Below, piece after piece: positions 44,357 to 53,128 of a stretch of DNA of 64,000 nt (its first letter is position 1; each line of letters begins with the position of its first letter). The DNA lies in NCBI RefSeq assembly GCF_003226535.1, contig NZ_QKOB01000008.1, positions 1-64,000 of the forward strand, read 5' to 3'. The position numbers and the translations under genes are program-made. Below the pieces are notes generated by a model, which had not been told where the DNA came from, made no database searches, and saw nothing but the letters and a program-made list of their open reading frames with translations. Origin of the DNA: Meiothermus sp. Pnk-1 (lineage in GTDB: Bacteria > Deinococcota > Deinococci > Deinococcales > Thermaceae).

Positions 44357-45601
44357 TCAGACCTCGCTGTTGAGCTTACGCCCGGCGTACAGGGCCCAAG
44401 CGTAAAACCCGGAGGCCAACAGCAGCGGGGCGGCGTACCCTTGCCAGTCGGCCAGTAATCCACCCAAGACGGGCGAGAACGAGGCGATTCCCACCAGGGT
44501 GTTGGCCAGCCCGATGTAAGAACTGCGGTGTTCAGCCGGAGCGGCATTGAGCAAGTAGGTGGTGGTCCCTAGCCCTAGAGCAGCTAAATAGGCTCCCTGA
44601 AGCACGAAGACCAGTCCGTAGGCTGGAACCGGGAGCAGGAGGGCCAGGATGGGGGTCAGGGTTCCCAGCGCCCCTCCCACCAGGATCAGCGGGCGCGAGC
44701 CGTAGCGCTGGGCGAGGCGCACCCATAGCAGGTTCGAGAGCACCGAGGAGAGGGCGTAGAGGGTCAGGTAGATACCGACCTCGCTGGTCTGTCGCAGCAC
44801 CCGTACCGCATAGGCTGCGTAAAAAGGTTCGACCATCGAGGCTAAGGCCAGCATCACCCGTACCCGCAGGAAGCGCCGGAAGACGAAGTCTTTGAAGGGG
44901 AGGGTGAGGGAGATGCGCGGCTGTGGCCCCCCCGGCTCGGGCGGTTCGTTCACCAGCCCGAACAAGTACCAACCGGTGGCGAAGGCCAGCGTGCCGAAGG
45001 TGAAAAGCAGGGCATACGGGAGCGGGAAAGCCAGCCCGGTCGCGAGCAGACCGCGCACCACGAACCCGGCCAGAAAGGCGAGCAGCCCGCCCACCAGGTT
45101 GCGGATGCCGAAAAAGGCTGCCCGCCGCTCCTGGGGGATGGTTTTGGATACGGTCTCCCAGAAGGGCAGGCTGCTGAGGCCGGTGAAGAGCCCGTTGAGC
45201 GCCAGCCCCAGCAAGAAGCAGGCCAAGAGCAAGCCGGGCCGGTGGCCGAAGAGGAAGCTCGAGAGGGCGATCAAGGCCAGCCCCGAGATGCGCAGCAGGG
45301 CCACCCGGCGGTAGAGTGTTACCTTCACCGGCAGTCGGGCCACATAGGGGGCGATAAAGGCCTGGGGAACCAGCGATCCCGCGTTCAGCAGGGAAGGCAG
45401 CAAGCCGATTGCCCAGTTGGGCGCGCCCAGTTTGGCGGCGAAGCTCGAGAGTACGATGGTGGCGTTGAAGAAGGCATCTCCCAGAGCCACAAACCAGCCG
45501 TTGAGTACACCGAGCCGGTAGTTACGGTCGATGCCCTGGCCCTGGCCTATGATGCGGTCTATGCCGGTTTTGATCTTGCCGACCCTTGGCCCTTTCCACA
45601 T
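44357..45601 (-). CDS. MFS transporter
   Basis: The 414-residue protein has about twelve TM helices, with the loop motif 'PETVSKTIPQERRAAFFGIRN'-like text between TM4 and TM5 that marks the superfamily. The substrate is unknown. No start codon lies closer to TM1 than the ATG at 45601, which is inside the 5' end of the divergent gene (start 45561). Either the two genes truly overlap by about 40 bp or an unusual start codon is used. Confidence 0.8.
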   Translation of the reverse strand: MWKGPRVGKIKTGIDRIIGQGQGIDRNYRLGVLNGWFVALGDAFFNATIVLSSFAAKLGAPNWAIGLLPSLLNAGSLVPQAFIAPYVARLPVKVTLYRRVALLRISGLALIALSSFLFGHRPGLLLACFLLGLALNGLFTGLSSLPFWETVSKTIPQERRAAFFGIRNLVGGLLAFLAGFVVRGLLATGLAFPLPYALLFTFGTLAFATGWYLFGLVNEPPEPGGPQPRISLTLPFKDFVFRRFLRVRVMLALASMVEPFYAAYAVRVLRQTSEVGIYLTLYALSSVLSNLLWVRLAQRYGSRPLILVGGALGTLTPILALLLPVPAYGLVFVLQGAYLAALGLGTTTYLLNAAPAEHRSSYIGLANTLVGIASFSPVLGGLLADWQGYAAPLLLASGFYAWALYAGRKLNSEV

Positions 45602-46541
45602 CCTGCACCCACGGTACAACGCCGTTACCGTCTTGGAAATGGCCAAGGCCTACGCACCCCGGGCAGTGCTGCTGGCCTCGTACGCCCCAGCCGAACTCGA
45701 GGCCGGCCTCTGGCGCGATGCGGGCGACCTCCCTCTTTTTCACCTGCTGCCGTGGGCCGAGGGCAATGGGGTAGAGGTGATCGCGCTGGACAAGCATCCC
45801 AACCTCAAGGCACAGGCCGAGCAGTTTCGCCAGGCCTTGGCACAGTTTCCCCGCGGTCAGGAGTACTTAGCGCAGGCCGCCGAGCTCGAGCGGCGGCTGC
45901 AGGCTTTATTGACGCGGCCCCTTTTGTCCGATATGCTCTCGAGCCCCGCCTTCATCAGCGAACTGTGGAACTACCTAGACGGCTTTGTCCAGATATTCGG
46001 AGAGGGTCCTGCGACCGGTTTTCGCGCGCAGCGGATGCAAGCTGTGGCCGGGCAGATTGGCTCCAAGGGCGAGGGGCGCTGGCTGGTGATTGCCGACCTC
46101 CTCGACTACCCTTACCTGCTCCGCGAGGTCCCCGGCGCAGCCGGACCGGGTGCCCACGCCTCGAGCCCCGCCGAGGCCGACCGGGCTATCCTGGACCGGG
46201 CTTGGCGGTTAGAGGGCGATGACGACTGGGGGCTGCTGCTGCAGCAGCTTCAGGAGATAGCAGACGCGGAAGCCCAGTACCTGGCGGCGCAGATTTATCT
46301 GGCCGCAGGGCGCCCCGAAGACGCGTTGGCGCTGATGGAACCCTTGCTGCATGCTGAATTTGCCCATCCCGCCTACTTGCCTGGCTACGTGTTGGCCCGC
46401 TACGGCCAGCTGCAGGACTTGGTGGGTAATCGCCAGGCTGCTTTGCGGGCCTACCAGGCCACGCTGGCGTTGTCCTGGGTTCCTGCCGAAGCGCGGGAGA
46501 TCGCCTTGGCGGGGCAACGAAACCCGTTTAAGCTGGGGTAG
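45561..46541 (+). CDS. TPR-like protein of unknown function
   Basis: The 326-residue protein begins MPVLILPTLGPFHILHPRYN and has a globular alpha/beta N-terminal half. The C-terminal part reads 'LAAQIYLAAGRPEDALALME' and 'GQLQDLVGNRQAALRAYQATLAL', a pair of TPR-like repeats. No enzyme motif is visible. TATGAT at 45548-45553 lies 13 bp before the ATG, so the transcript is near-leaderless. It is divergent from, and overlaps, the MFS gene. Confidence 0.65.
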   Translation: MPVLILPTLGPFHILHPRYNAVTVLEMAKAYAPRAVLLASYAPAELEAGLWRDAGDLPLFHLLPWAEGNGVEVIALDKHPNLKAQAEQFRQALAQFPRGQEYLAQAAELERRLQALLTRPLLSDMLSSPAFISELWNYLDGFVQIFGEGPATGFRAQRMQAVAGQIGSKGEGRWLVIADLLDYPYLLREVPGAAGPGAHASSPAEADRAILDRAWRLEGDDDWGLLLQQLQEIADAEAQYLAAQIYLAAGRPEDALALMEPLLHAEFAHPAYLPGYVLARYGQLQDLVGNRQAALRAYQATLALSWVPAEAREIALAGQRNPFKLG

Positions 46542-46598
46542 AAGCTTATCGAGAACCCGTCACACCCAACCGGGCCGGGGTTGCCTTACACTTGGTCC

Positions 46599-47909
46599 AT
46601 GCTCAAGCGCGCTGCCCTGCGGGCTATGGCGCTGGCCTTGGCCTTGGCTTCGGTTTGGGCTTGGGCCAGTCCAGCCCAGGAGCTCTTGAACCGCGCGGCT
46701 GACTTGTTGGCGCACAACTATGCCGGTCCCTCGACAAAAGACCCCACCGCACTGGCCCAAAAGTATCTGGGCAAGCTGAACGAGGCCTGTGCTCCTCAGG
46801 GCGAGACCTGCGCGGTGGAGGTAGCCCTTCCCTTGCTGCGGGAGATGATGAGCGAGCTAGGAGACCCGCACTCGAGGCTTTGGCTGCCGGAGGAGTACGC
46901 CGGGCTGGGTCTGGTGCCTGGGGATCGGCAAGCTCGGCGAGGGCTGGGGATCCGCCACACGGTGGTGCCCGAATTGGTGGGGTTGATCGTACTCGAGGTC
47001 GAAGACGGCAGTCCGGCCAAGGCTGCGGGGTTACGGCGGGGCGACCGCATCGTGAGGGTCAATGGCCAAGAACTCAGCGGCAGCGCCGACGAGCGCCGGG
47101 CGGTGCTGGCCAAGGCCGTGGCTGATGGGGGCGAGATCGATTTGGCGGTGGCGCGGGCTCCTTTCGGTGCTCTGATCTCCTTGCGGATCACGCCGGGGAT
47201 TTTGGCTACCCCGCTTCCCGAGATGTACTGGCTCGAGGAAGGGATCGCCTGGCTGCGCATCCCCAACTTCCGCGCCGAGCGGACCGCGCAGGAAGTTCAC
47301 CGCCTGGTTCGCGAGGCACAGGACAAAGGGGCCTGGGGGCTGGTGCTGGACCTGCGGAATAACGGCGGGGGTAGCCTATTCCAGGTCATCCTCACCGCCG
47401 GGGCTTTTGTAGAGGAGCCGGGCCGTCGCTACGAGCGCCGGGATCTACTTGCCGATACGGTTGTATACCGCGGCGGTACGCTGCTGCGGCGCGACGGAGG
47501 CGGTGAGCGCCCGCTGTTGAGCCTGCCCGCCCCGGCGCGTTGGCGGGGCCCGATGGTGGTGCTGGTCAACAAAGCCTCGGCCTCGGGGGCCGAGTTTTGC
47601 GCGTTGGATTTACAAAGCGCAGGCATTCCGGTGATCGGTGAAGAGACGGCGGGCGTGGGCGATACGGTCACCAACTTCTTTTTGCTGCGGCAAGGCGGCC
47701 CTGCGTTGCAGATCACCACCTTCATCGCCCGGCGGCTAGACGGGGGCGCCTATCCCTCCAGGGTCACGCCGGACAAGGCCGTGGCCGATGACGCCAAGGC
47801 GCTGGCCGAGGGCCACGATGTGCCGCTGGAGGCTGCCCTCGGCTTTTTACGGAGCCATCGCCAGGCCACCGGGCTGGCTGCCCCGGACGCTTTGCTGCGC
47901 GCTTGGTAG
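46599..47909 (+). CDS. S41-family (C-terminal processing) peptidase with PDZ domain
   Basis: The 436-residue exported protease has a signal peptide (about 1-24), a PDZ domain (about 110-190, GLIVLEVEDGSPAKAAGLRRGDRI) and an S41 core with the nucleophile in NKASASGAEFCALDL. At the usual Lys position of CtpA-type enzymes the sequence is GEETAGVGDTV, with Val instead of Lys, so the catalytic set differs from classical Ser-Lys Ctp. TACACT at 46587 gives a near-leaderless start at 46599. Confidence 0.85.
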   Translation: MLKRAALRAMALALALASVWAWASPAQELLNRAADLLAHNYAGPSTKDPTALAQKYLGKLNEACAPQGETCAVEVALPLLREMMSELGDPHSRLWLPEEYAGLGLVPGDRQARRGLGIRHTVVPELVGLIVLEVEDGSPAKAAGLRRGDRIVRVNGQELSGSADERRAVLAKAVADGGEIDLAVARAPFGALISLRITPGILATPLPEMYWLEEGIAWLRIPNFRAERTAQEVHRLVREAQDKGAWGLVLDLRNNGGGSLFQVILTAGAFVEEPGRRYERRDLLADTVVYRGGTLLRRDGGGERPLLSLPAPARWRGPMVVLVNKASASGAEFCALDLQSAGIPVIGEETAGVGDTVTNFFLLRQGGPALQITTFIARRLDGGAYPSRVTPDKAVADDAKALAEGHDVPLEAALGFLRSHRQATGLAAPDALLRAW

Positions 47910-47933
47910 GCCAAGGGCTGCGTAAGAAGACGG

Positions 47934-48347
47934 CTACAATCCCTCTACCGGCTCTGCCTCGAGCTTGCGGATAGCCCGCCGTACCACCTCGGGAACCCGC
48001 GCGGATTGCTCTTCGTGCATCCATACCTGCACGGTTTGGGCTTTGGCCGCGAGCGCTTCCTCGGCATAGATCGCGTAGGCGGTGCGGAAGCTTTTGTTAC
48101 CTACCGCTGTCACCCGGACGTGCACCTCGACCCGCTGGCCAAGCAGGATTGGCCTCAGGTAGTCAACTTCCGAGCGGGCCACCAGGGTTTTGAACTCGGG
48201 AAGGTCCGGCTCGAGGCTGTGTAAAGCGCGGTAGTAGGCAGCCCGAGCCTCTTCCAGGTAGCTCAGATAGACTGCGTTGTTGACGTGCGCAAAGGTGTCA
48301 AGGTCGCTGTAGCGAACCCAAATGGGGATGCTCACCGGAAAGACCAC
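47934..48347 (-). CDS. Acyl-CoA thioesterase, YbgC/4HBT hot-dog family
   Basis: The 137-residue protein shows 'WVRYSDLDTFAHVNNAVYLSYLEEAR', the hot-dog signature with catalytic Asp and the HVNN loop. It should hydrolyse short or aromatic acyl-CoA esters. I chose the GTG at 48347 because TATCTT at 48359-48354 lies just upstream (near-leaderless); the longer frame begins at 48371. It is divergent from the M3 peptidase gene. Confidence 0.87.
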   Translation of the reverse strand: MVFPVSIPIWVRYSDLDTFAHVNNAVYLSYLEEARAAYYRALHSLEPDLPEFKTLVARSEVDYLRPILLGQRVEVHVRVTAVGNKSFRTAYAIYAEEALAAKAQTVQVWMHEEQSARVPEVVRRAIRKLEAEPVEGL

Positions 48348-48396
48348 CCTTACAAGATACTCCGGTTGCAAGTGCCCTTGCGGCTATACTCTAACC

Positions 48397-50151
48397 ATGC
48401 ATCATGTGGCCGAACTTCCCCAGTGGGATTTGACCCCGTTGTTTTCAGGGTTGGATGCCAAAGATTTTCAAGCTGCGTGGGACGATGTACGCCAGCGTAT
48501 CCGCGACCTCGAGGCCCTGATGGGCCGTCACGAAGTAGGCAAGCGGGCCGCCCGCCCCTCCGACAAGGCCGCCTTCCGGGAGATCATTGACGCACTGAAC
48601 GGCATTTACGAAGCGCAGACTCCCCTTGGCGCTTACCTCTACGCCCTCGTCTCTACCGAGGCCACCAACGAGGCCGCCCAGGCCAAGCTCTCTGAGTACG
48701 AGGGCCTGATGCTCCAGCTACAGCGGCTGCGCCCGCGCTGGGTGGTTTGGCTGGCCGCGCTCGAGCCCGAGATGGTCGAAGCCGGAGAGTATTCGATCCT
48801 CATCGAAGAGGCCAAGGTAGAAGCCCAGCACATGATGAGTGAAGCAGAGGAGGTCCTGGCTGCCGAGCTCTCGCTTTCGGGCGGGGCGGCTTGGGCCAAA
48901 CTGCACGGCAACTTGACCAGCCTCATCACCGCTTCGGTGAACGGGGAAGAGTTGCCCATGTCCTCGGTACGGCTCTTAGCCATGAACCCCGACCCCGCGG
49001 TGCGCAAAGCCGCCTATGAGGCGGAGCTTGCCGCCTGGAAGGCCAACGAGGTGGCGCTGGCAGCGGCCCTCAACGGCTGGAAGGGGGAACAGAGCACCCT
49101 CAACCGCAAGCGCGGCTGGGCCGACGACCTCGAGCCCACCCTGCAGCAAAACCGCATCACCCGCGGGGCCCTCTCGGCCATGCAGGCGGCGATGGTGGAG
49201 AGCTTCCCAATCTGGAGACGCTACTTCCGGGCTAAGGCCAAGGCTTTGGGTAAAGAACGGCTCGACTGGTGGGACCTTTTCGCGCCCGTCGGCGTGGCTG
49301 GCGGTAGGCGCTGGAGTTGGGAGGAGGGGCGGAGGTTCATCGTGGAGCACCTGTCCGCTTTTTCTCAGGCTGATGCCGATCTGGCGGAGCGGGCCTACGC
49401 CGAGCGTTGGATCGACGCCCTACCGCGCAAGGGCAAGGTTGGCGGGGCGTACTGCATGCCCATCGGCAAGGGGCAAAGCCGCATCCTCACCAACTACGAG
49501 GAGAGCTTCGGTGGGGTCTCCACCATGGCCCACGAGCTTGGCCACGCCTACCACAACCTCTGCTTGTCCACCCGACCAGCCCTCTTACGCCAGACGCCGA
49601 TGACCCTGGCCGAGACCGCTAGCATCATGAACGAGACCATCATTACCGAGGCGGCCTTGAGCAGCGTGTCCGAAGCCGAGCAACTCCCCATCCTGGAAGG
49701 CAACCTACAGGATACGGCTCAGGTGATAGTGGACATCCACTCCCGGTTCTTGTTCGAGCGCTCGGTGTTTGAAAAGCGCAAAGAGCGGGAGCTTTCCCCC
49801 AGCGAGTTCAAGCAGCTTATGCTCGAGGCCCAGCAGGCTACCTACGGCGACGCTCTGGCTTCCTACCACCCCTACATGTGGGCGGTGAAGGGGCACTACT
49901 ACGGCAGCGATTTCTACAACTATCCCTACGCCTTCGGCCTCCTCTTTGGGCTGGCCCTGTTCAACAAATACCGGCTCGAGGGCCCCGATTTCGTAGCCCA
50001 GTACGATGACCTCTTGGCCTCGGTAGGGACCTACTCGGCGCAGCAGCTGGCCGCCCGCTTCGGCTTCGACCTGGAGGATCCGGGTTTTTGGGCCGGGGGG
50101 CTCGAGGTGTTGGCTGCGCGGATTGCGCGCTTTGAGAAGCTGGTGGGATAG
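48397..50151 (+). CDS. pepF: M3-family oligoendopeptidase (PepF type)
   Basis: The 584-residue zinc metallopeptidase has the HExxH motif in TMAHELGHAYHNL (about residue 378) and the downstream third ligand Glu in AETASIMNETI. It is mostly helical, as the family requires, and cleaves short peptides in the cytosol. TATACT at 48385-48390 starts 12 bp before the ATG. A strong hairpin follows the gene. Confidence 0.93.
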   Translation: MHHVAELPQWDLTPLFSGLDAKDFQAAWDDVRQRIRDLEALMGRHEVGKRAARPSDKAAFREIIDALNGIYEAQTPLGAYLYALVSTEATNEAAQAKLSEYEGLMLQLQRLRPRWVVWLAALEPEMVEAGEYSILIEEAKVEAQHMMSEAEEVLAAELSLSGGAAWAKLHGNLTSLITASVNGEELPMSSVRLLAMNPDPAVRKAAYEAELAAWKANEVALAAALNGWKGEQSTLNRKRGWADDLEPTLQQNRITRGALSAMQAAMVESFPIWRRYFRAKAKALGKERLDWWDLFAPVGVAGGRRWSWEEGRRFIVEHLSAFSQADADLAERAYAERWIDALPRKGKVGGAYCMPIGKGQSRILTNYEESFGGVSTMAHELGHAYHNLCLSTRPALLRQTPMTLAETASIMNETIITEAALSSVSEAEQLPILEGNLQDTAQVIVDIHSRFLFERSVFEKRKERELSPSEFKQLMLEAQQATYGDALASYHPYMWAVKGHYYGSDFYNYPYAFGLLFGLALFNKYRLEGPDFVAQYDDLLASVGTYSAQQLAARFGFDLEDPGFWAGGLEVLAARIARFEKLVG

Positions 50152-50157
50152 AGGCTT

Positions 50158-50192
50158 TGTCGTACGTCGAACGCTGTATGCCCTACGAAGGC
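50158..50192. repeat. Short TACG/ACGT repeat downstream of pepF
   Basis: TCGTACGTCGAACGCTGTATG and CCTACGAAGG resemble the units at 3754-3931 and 28792-28886. Confidence 0.35.
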
Positions 50193-50238
50193 CCGTGGCT
50201 TGTAGCTGGTGGATCCATCCCCTAAAGGAAGAGTGGTT

Positions 50239-50265
50239 GGGGCGAGGGTTCCGATCCCTCGCCCC
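50239..50265 (+). terminator. Terminator-like hairpin after pepF
   Basis: GGGGCGAGGG and CCCTCGCCCC form a perfect 10-bp stem with a 7-base loop. The sequence after it is only mildly T-rich (CGCATATTCC). Confidence 0.6.
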
Positions 50266-50341
50266 CGCATATTCCTTCCCCGCGTCTAAAACATGATTTC
50301 AACAATTTGGCAAGCTGTACTTAAAAAATATAAAACGTGAC

Positions 50342-50371
50342 TTGACAATATATAAATATAAGCCTTACACT
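50342..50371 (+). promoter_or_regulatory. Promoter of the SHOCT-like/DUF4097 operon
   Basis: TTGACA (50342-50347), an 18-bp spacer and TACACT (50366-50371) are close to consensus. They sit in a markedly AT-rich stretch (about 50290-50365). AAGGAGGGGG precedes the ATG at 50394. Unlike most genes here it has a leader and a strong ribosome site. Confidence 0.7.
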
Positions 50372-50393
50372 TCCTGATAAGGAGGGGGTAAGG

Positions 50394-50648
50394 ATGTACG
50401 TTTCGAATAACTGGCAAGCGCTCGAGCGTCTTTCGCGGGATCGCGTCGCCACCCTGCGCGCCGAGGCGTGTTTTCGCGGCGTCAGCCGGGTGGCGTGTTT
50501 TCGCGGCGTCAGCCGGGTGGCCGAGCAACGTCAGAAGCCGCCCCGCCTGAGCCTGCGGCGGCGGATCGCCCGGCGGTTTAGAGAATGGGCCAGGAAGCTC
50601 GAGAGCGAGCCCTACTGGGGGCGGGAGGGGGAAGCCTCCTATGGATGA
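50394..50648 (+). CDS. Small basic protein with tandem repeat, first gene of the operon
   Basis: The 84-residue product is very Arg-rich and unrecognised. Residues 26-43 repeat CFRGVSRVA twice, from a perfect 27-bp tandem duplication (50466-50492 and 50493-50519). Without the duplication it would be 75 residues. Its stop overlaps the next start by 8 bp. Strong expression signals and the operon position suggest a real gene, perhaps a small regulator. Confidence 0.6.
   Translation: MYVSNNWQALERLSRDRVATLRAEACFRGVSRVACFRGVSRVAEQRQKPPRLSLRRRIARRFREWARKLESEPYWGREGEASYG
50466..50519 (+). repeat. 27-bp perfect tandem duplication in a small gene
   Basis: The unit starts GCGTGTTTTCGCGGCGTC and is repeated once with no difference. 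It is in frame and adds nine residues. Confidence 0.85.
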
Positions 50649-51408
50649 GCGTAGCCGCATCCGAGCCCTCCTCGAGGGAGGCCGGATTACCCAGGAAGAG
50701 GCCGACACCTTGCTCGAGACGCTGGATGAACTCGAGGCCGAGGAAGCCCCGACTCTTCAAAAGGAAATCAAACCGGTTGCTGTCGTTCCGGGTGAACTCC
50801 GCTGGGTCAAGGTGATTCTGCACTCCGAAGATTTAAAAGCCGGCTTCGACCCCCGCCTCGAGCAGCCCCTCATCGAGGGCCAGGTAGAAGTACAGGAGGA
50901 GGGCTCCGGTTTCCTGGTGACCCGCCAGCGGGGCCAGCGGCGGGAGCGGGGTGCTCACTTCTTCGAGAACGTGCTGCGCTACTTCGAGGGCAGCGAGGTC
51001 AAGGTGCACCTTCCGGCGGGCTGGGGGCTCGAGCTATACGTCACGTCGGGAGAGGTCGAGGTCGAGGGGATCCCCTTCGTACGGGGGAAGATCGGTTCCG
51101 GCGATGTCGAACTCGAGGACGTGCAGGGTTTGGACCTGCGGATCGCCTCGGGCAAACTCGAGGCCACCCTCAGGCTCACCCAAGGCGAGCACAAGCTGGT
51201 GATGGGCAGCGGAGACGCCGAGATTCGCTTCGTGGGTAGCTCGGTGCAGATCGCTGGGGTTTTGGGCAACGGCGAACTCGATCCGCGCGGCAACTTCAGC
51301 CAGCGGGGGCGGCTTGTCAAAGGCCTGGTCGGGCCGGGTGCGGCCAAGCTGAGCATTCAAATGGGAAGTGGCGATTTGACCCTGGAAGACCGGAGTGCTT
51401 CCGCTTAG
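50641..51408 (+). CDS. SHOCT-like hairpin plus DUF4097-type beta-repeat protein (first)
   Basis: The 255-residue protein begins with a helical hairpin, MDERSRIRALLEGGRITQEE and onward (1-35). A beta-rich, DUF4097/YvlB-like domain follows, with repeats such as GEVEVEGIPFVRGKIGSGD and 'GDAEIRFVGSSVQIAGVLGNG'. It has no signal or TM, so it is cytosolic or membrane-associated. YvlB relatives in Bacillus lie in envelope-stress operons. The paralogue at 51514 follows. Confidence 0.75.
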   Translation: MDERSRIRALLEGGRITQEEADTLLETLDELEAEEAPTLQKEIKPVAVVPGELRWVKVILHSEDLKAGFDPRLEQPLIEGQVEVQEEGSGFLVTRQRGQRRERGAHFFENVLRYFEGSEVKVHLPAGWGLELYVTSGEVEVEGIPFVRGKIGSGDVELEDVQGLDLRIASGKLEATLRLTQGEHKLVMGSGDAEIRFVGSSVQIAGVLGNGELDPRGNFSQRGRLVKGLVGPGAAKLSIQMGSGDLTLEDRSASA

Positions 51409-51513
51409 GGCAGTGGCCACGACTTCTGCGCTGGATGAGGGCGAAAGACGCTATCGGGGAGGCGGTTTGCCATCTTAATGGGCGATATCGCAAACCGCTC
51501 TAGGAGGATCAAC

Positions 51514-52272
51514 ATGGACGAACGCGAACGGATAGAAGCTTTGCGGCGCGAAGGGAAGATCAACGACGAGGAAGCCCAGATGCTCCTGGAGGCCCTCGAG
51601 GCTGCGGATCAGCTCGAGGGGGAAGTCCAGTCCAGCGCAGAGCCCAAGGGTGTGGAGTATGGATCCCTCGAGGGGCAAGCTGGGGCCGGTGGCGGTTGGG
51701 CCTACCCGAGCCAAGAGCGGCGCTGGGTCAAGGTGAACATGCTGGCGGGACAACTTGAAGTCCGTGTGGATCCCAGCCTGCAAGAGCCCCGGGTGTGGGG
51801 CAAGGCCAGCGTGCGGCAGGTCGGCCAGGACTTGGTGGTCGAGCCGCAGCCGGTGCAGGGGGACTTCCTGGGGGGGGTGCTCAAAAACTTTAGGGCCGGC
51901 GAGTTGGACGTTCGCCTCCCTCCAGGCTGGGGCCTCGAGCTGGACGGTAAAGCCGGGGATATCGAGATAGAAGGGGTGGCCTTTGTCCGAGGCCGCCTGT
52001 TGGCCGGGGACATCGAACTGCGCGAGGTCGGTGGGCTCGACCTGGATGTGAAGGCCGGGAACATCGAGGGGAGCGCCTTGCTCCGCGAGGGAAGCCACCG
52101 CCTGCGCATCGAGATGGGCAACGCCCAGGTGCGGCTCTTGCCGGGCTCGAGCCTGAAGCTCAAAGCCGGGGTGGGGCTAGGGAACCTCGAGACCCCAGGG
52201 GACCGGATCGCCGACGGCGTGGGAACCCTGGAGGCGTATGTCCGCATGGGCAACCTCGAGATCGAAGGGTAG
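51514..52272 (+). CDS. SHOCT-like hairpin plus DUF4097-type beta-repeat protein (second)
   Basis: This 252-residue paralogue of the preceding protein has the hairpin MDERERIEALRREGKINDEE, a Gly/Glu-rich linker and a beta-repeat domain. That domain reads 'KAGDIEIEGVAFVRGRLLAGDIEL', with regular GD/GN turns every 16-20 residues as in a beta-helix. AGGAGG precedes the ATG at 51514; an upstream frame from 51478 is less likely. It probably pairs with the first copy. Confidence 0.75.
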   Translation: MDERERIEALRREGKINDEEAQMLLEALEAADQLEGEVQSSAEPKGVEYGSLEGQAGAGGGWAYPSQERRWVKVNMLAGQLEVRVDPSLQEPRVWGKASVRQVGQDLVVEPQPVQGDFLGGVLKNFRAGELDVRLPPGWGLELDGKAGDIEIEGVAFVRGRLLAGDIELREVGGLDLDVKAGNIEGSALLREGSHRLRIEMGNAQVRLLPGSSLKLKAGVGLGNLETPGDRIADGVGTLEAYVRMGNLEIEG

Positions 52273-52286
52273 GCGGGGGCCTGAGT

Positions 52287-52679
52287 ATGGAAGACAAGAA
52301 GAAGATCATGGACATGGTGAAGGAGGGCAAGATCTCCATTGACCAGGCGTTAGAGCTTTTGGAGGCCCTCGAGCCGAGCGGAGAGCATCGGGGGTTCAGC
52401 TTGGCTCCCACCTCTTCTGCCCCCCAGGGCACGGCCCGCCTGCTGCGTATCCAGGTAGACGCCCAGGAGGCTAAGGTACGGGTCAACGTCCCGGTGGCGC
52501 TGGCCAAGTTCGCCCTGAGCTTCGTTCCCGAGGAGGCCAGAGAAAACCTCTCGGATCGAGGTATTGATCTTTCCAACCTGCTCGATTCCCTAGGCAGCAA
52601 CCTGCCTGAAGGCCGCCTAGTCGAGATCGAGGGCAGCGACGACGGCGAGCCGTTCAAGGTGATCGTGGAGGTGGTTTGA
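52287..52679 (+). CDS. SHOCT-like hairpin protein, short form
   Basis: The 130-residue protein has the same hairpin (MEDKKKIMDMVKEGKISIDQ), then a compact domain, 'LLRIQVDAQEAKVRVNVPVALAKFAL', and ends with 'EGSDDGEPFKVIVEVV'. This second part is a small domain often attached to SHOCT-like hairpins in place of the beta-helix. It lies 14 bp after the previous gene, so it is in the same operon. Confidence 0.7.
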   Translation: MEDKKKIMDMVKEGKISIDQALELLEALEPSGEHRGFSLAPTSSAPQGTARLLRIQVDAQEAKVRVNVPVALAKFALSFVPEEARENLSDRGIDLSNLLDSLGSNLPEGRLVEIEGSDDGEPFKVIVEVV

Positions 52680-52708
52680 GCGGGCGGGGCTACCTCTAGG
52701 GGGTCGGC

Positions 52709-53065
52709 ATGATGGCAGCTCTATTCAAACCAGGCAACTCCGGGAGCTTTTCTCGCAAGCTTCCGCCGCTGCGTCCGCGCTTTATATACCTGAGCCTCCG
52801 GACGCGAGGGTTGAAGGTTCCTATCTTTTTGGTGGTGCCGCTGAGCCTGCTCGAGCTCGCCCTGTGGACTAGCGTCTGGGTCTTAGACGGGCGGAGGCTG
52901 TTTGTCCAAAGCCGCTCAGCCGGGGCGGTTGGCTGGGAGGAGCGAACCCGGCAAGCTATCCGGGGGCTCGCCAAGAGCATCACGGCATTGCGGGGTTACG
53001 AGGGCTTTGGCCTCCTCGAGATCGAGGCCAAGGGCGGGGTCTCGCTCAAGATCGGGCTTTGGTGA
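52709..53065 (+). CDS. Single-pass membrane protein of unknown function
   Basis: The 118-residue product has one TM helix (about residues 37-58, VPIFLVVPLSLLELALWTSV) with a basic segment ahead and a soluble tail. I do not recognise the family. Operon position suggests a membrane partner of the SHOCT-like proteins. The start is either 52709 or 52712. Confidence 0.55.
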   Translation: MMAALFKPGNSGSFSRKLPPLRPRFIYLSLRTRGLKVPIFLVVPLSLLELALWTSVWVLDGRRLFVQSRSAGAVGWEERTRQAIRGLAKSITALRGYEGFGLLEIEAKGGVSLKIGLW

Positions 53066-53128
53066 AGTGTGGCGTTGGGTTAGCTCGAGGGGCGGCCTCC
53101 GGGCAACGACCCAGTTAGGACCATTCTC

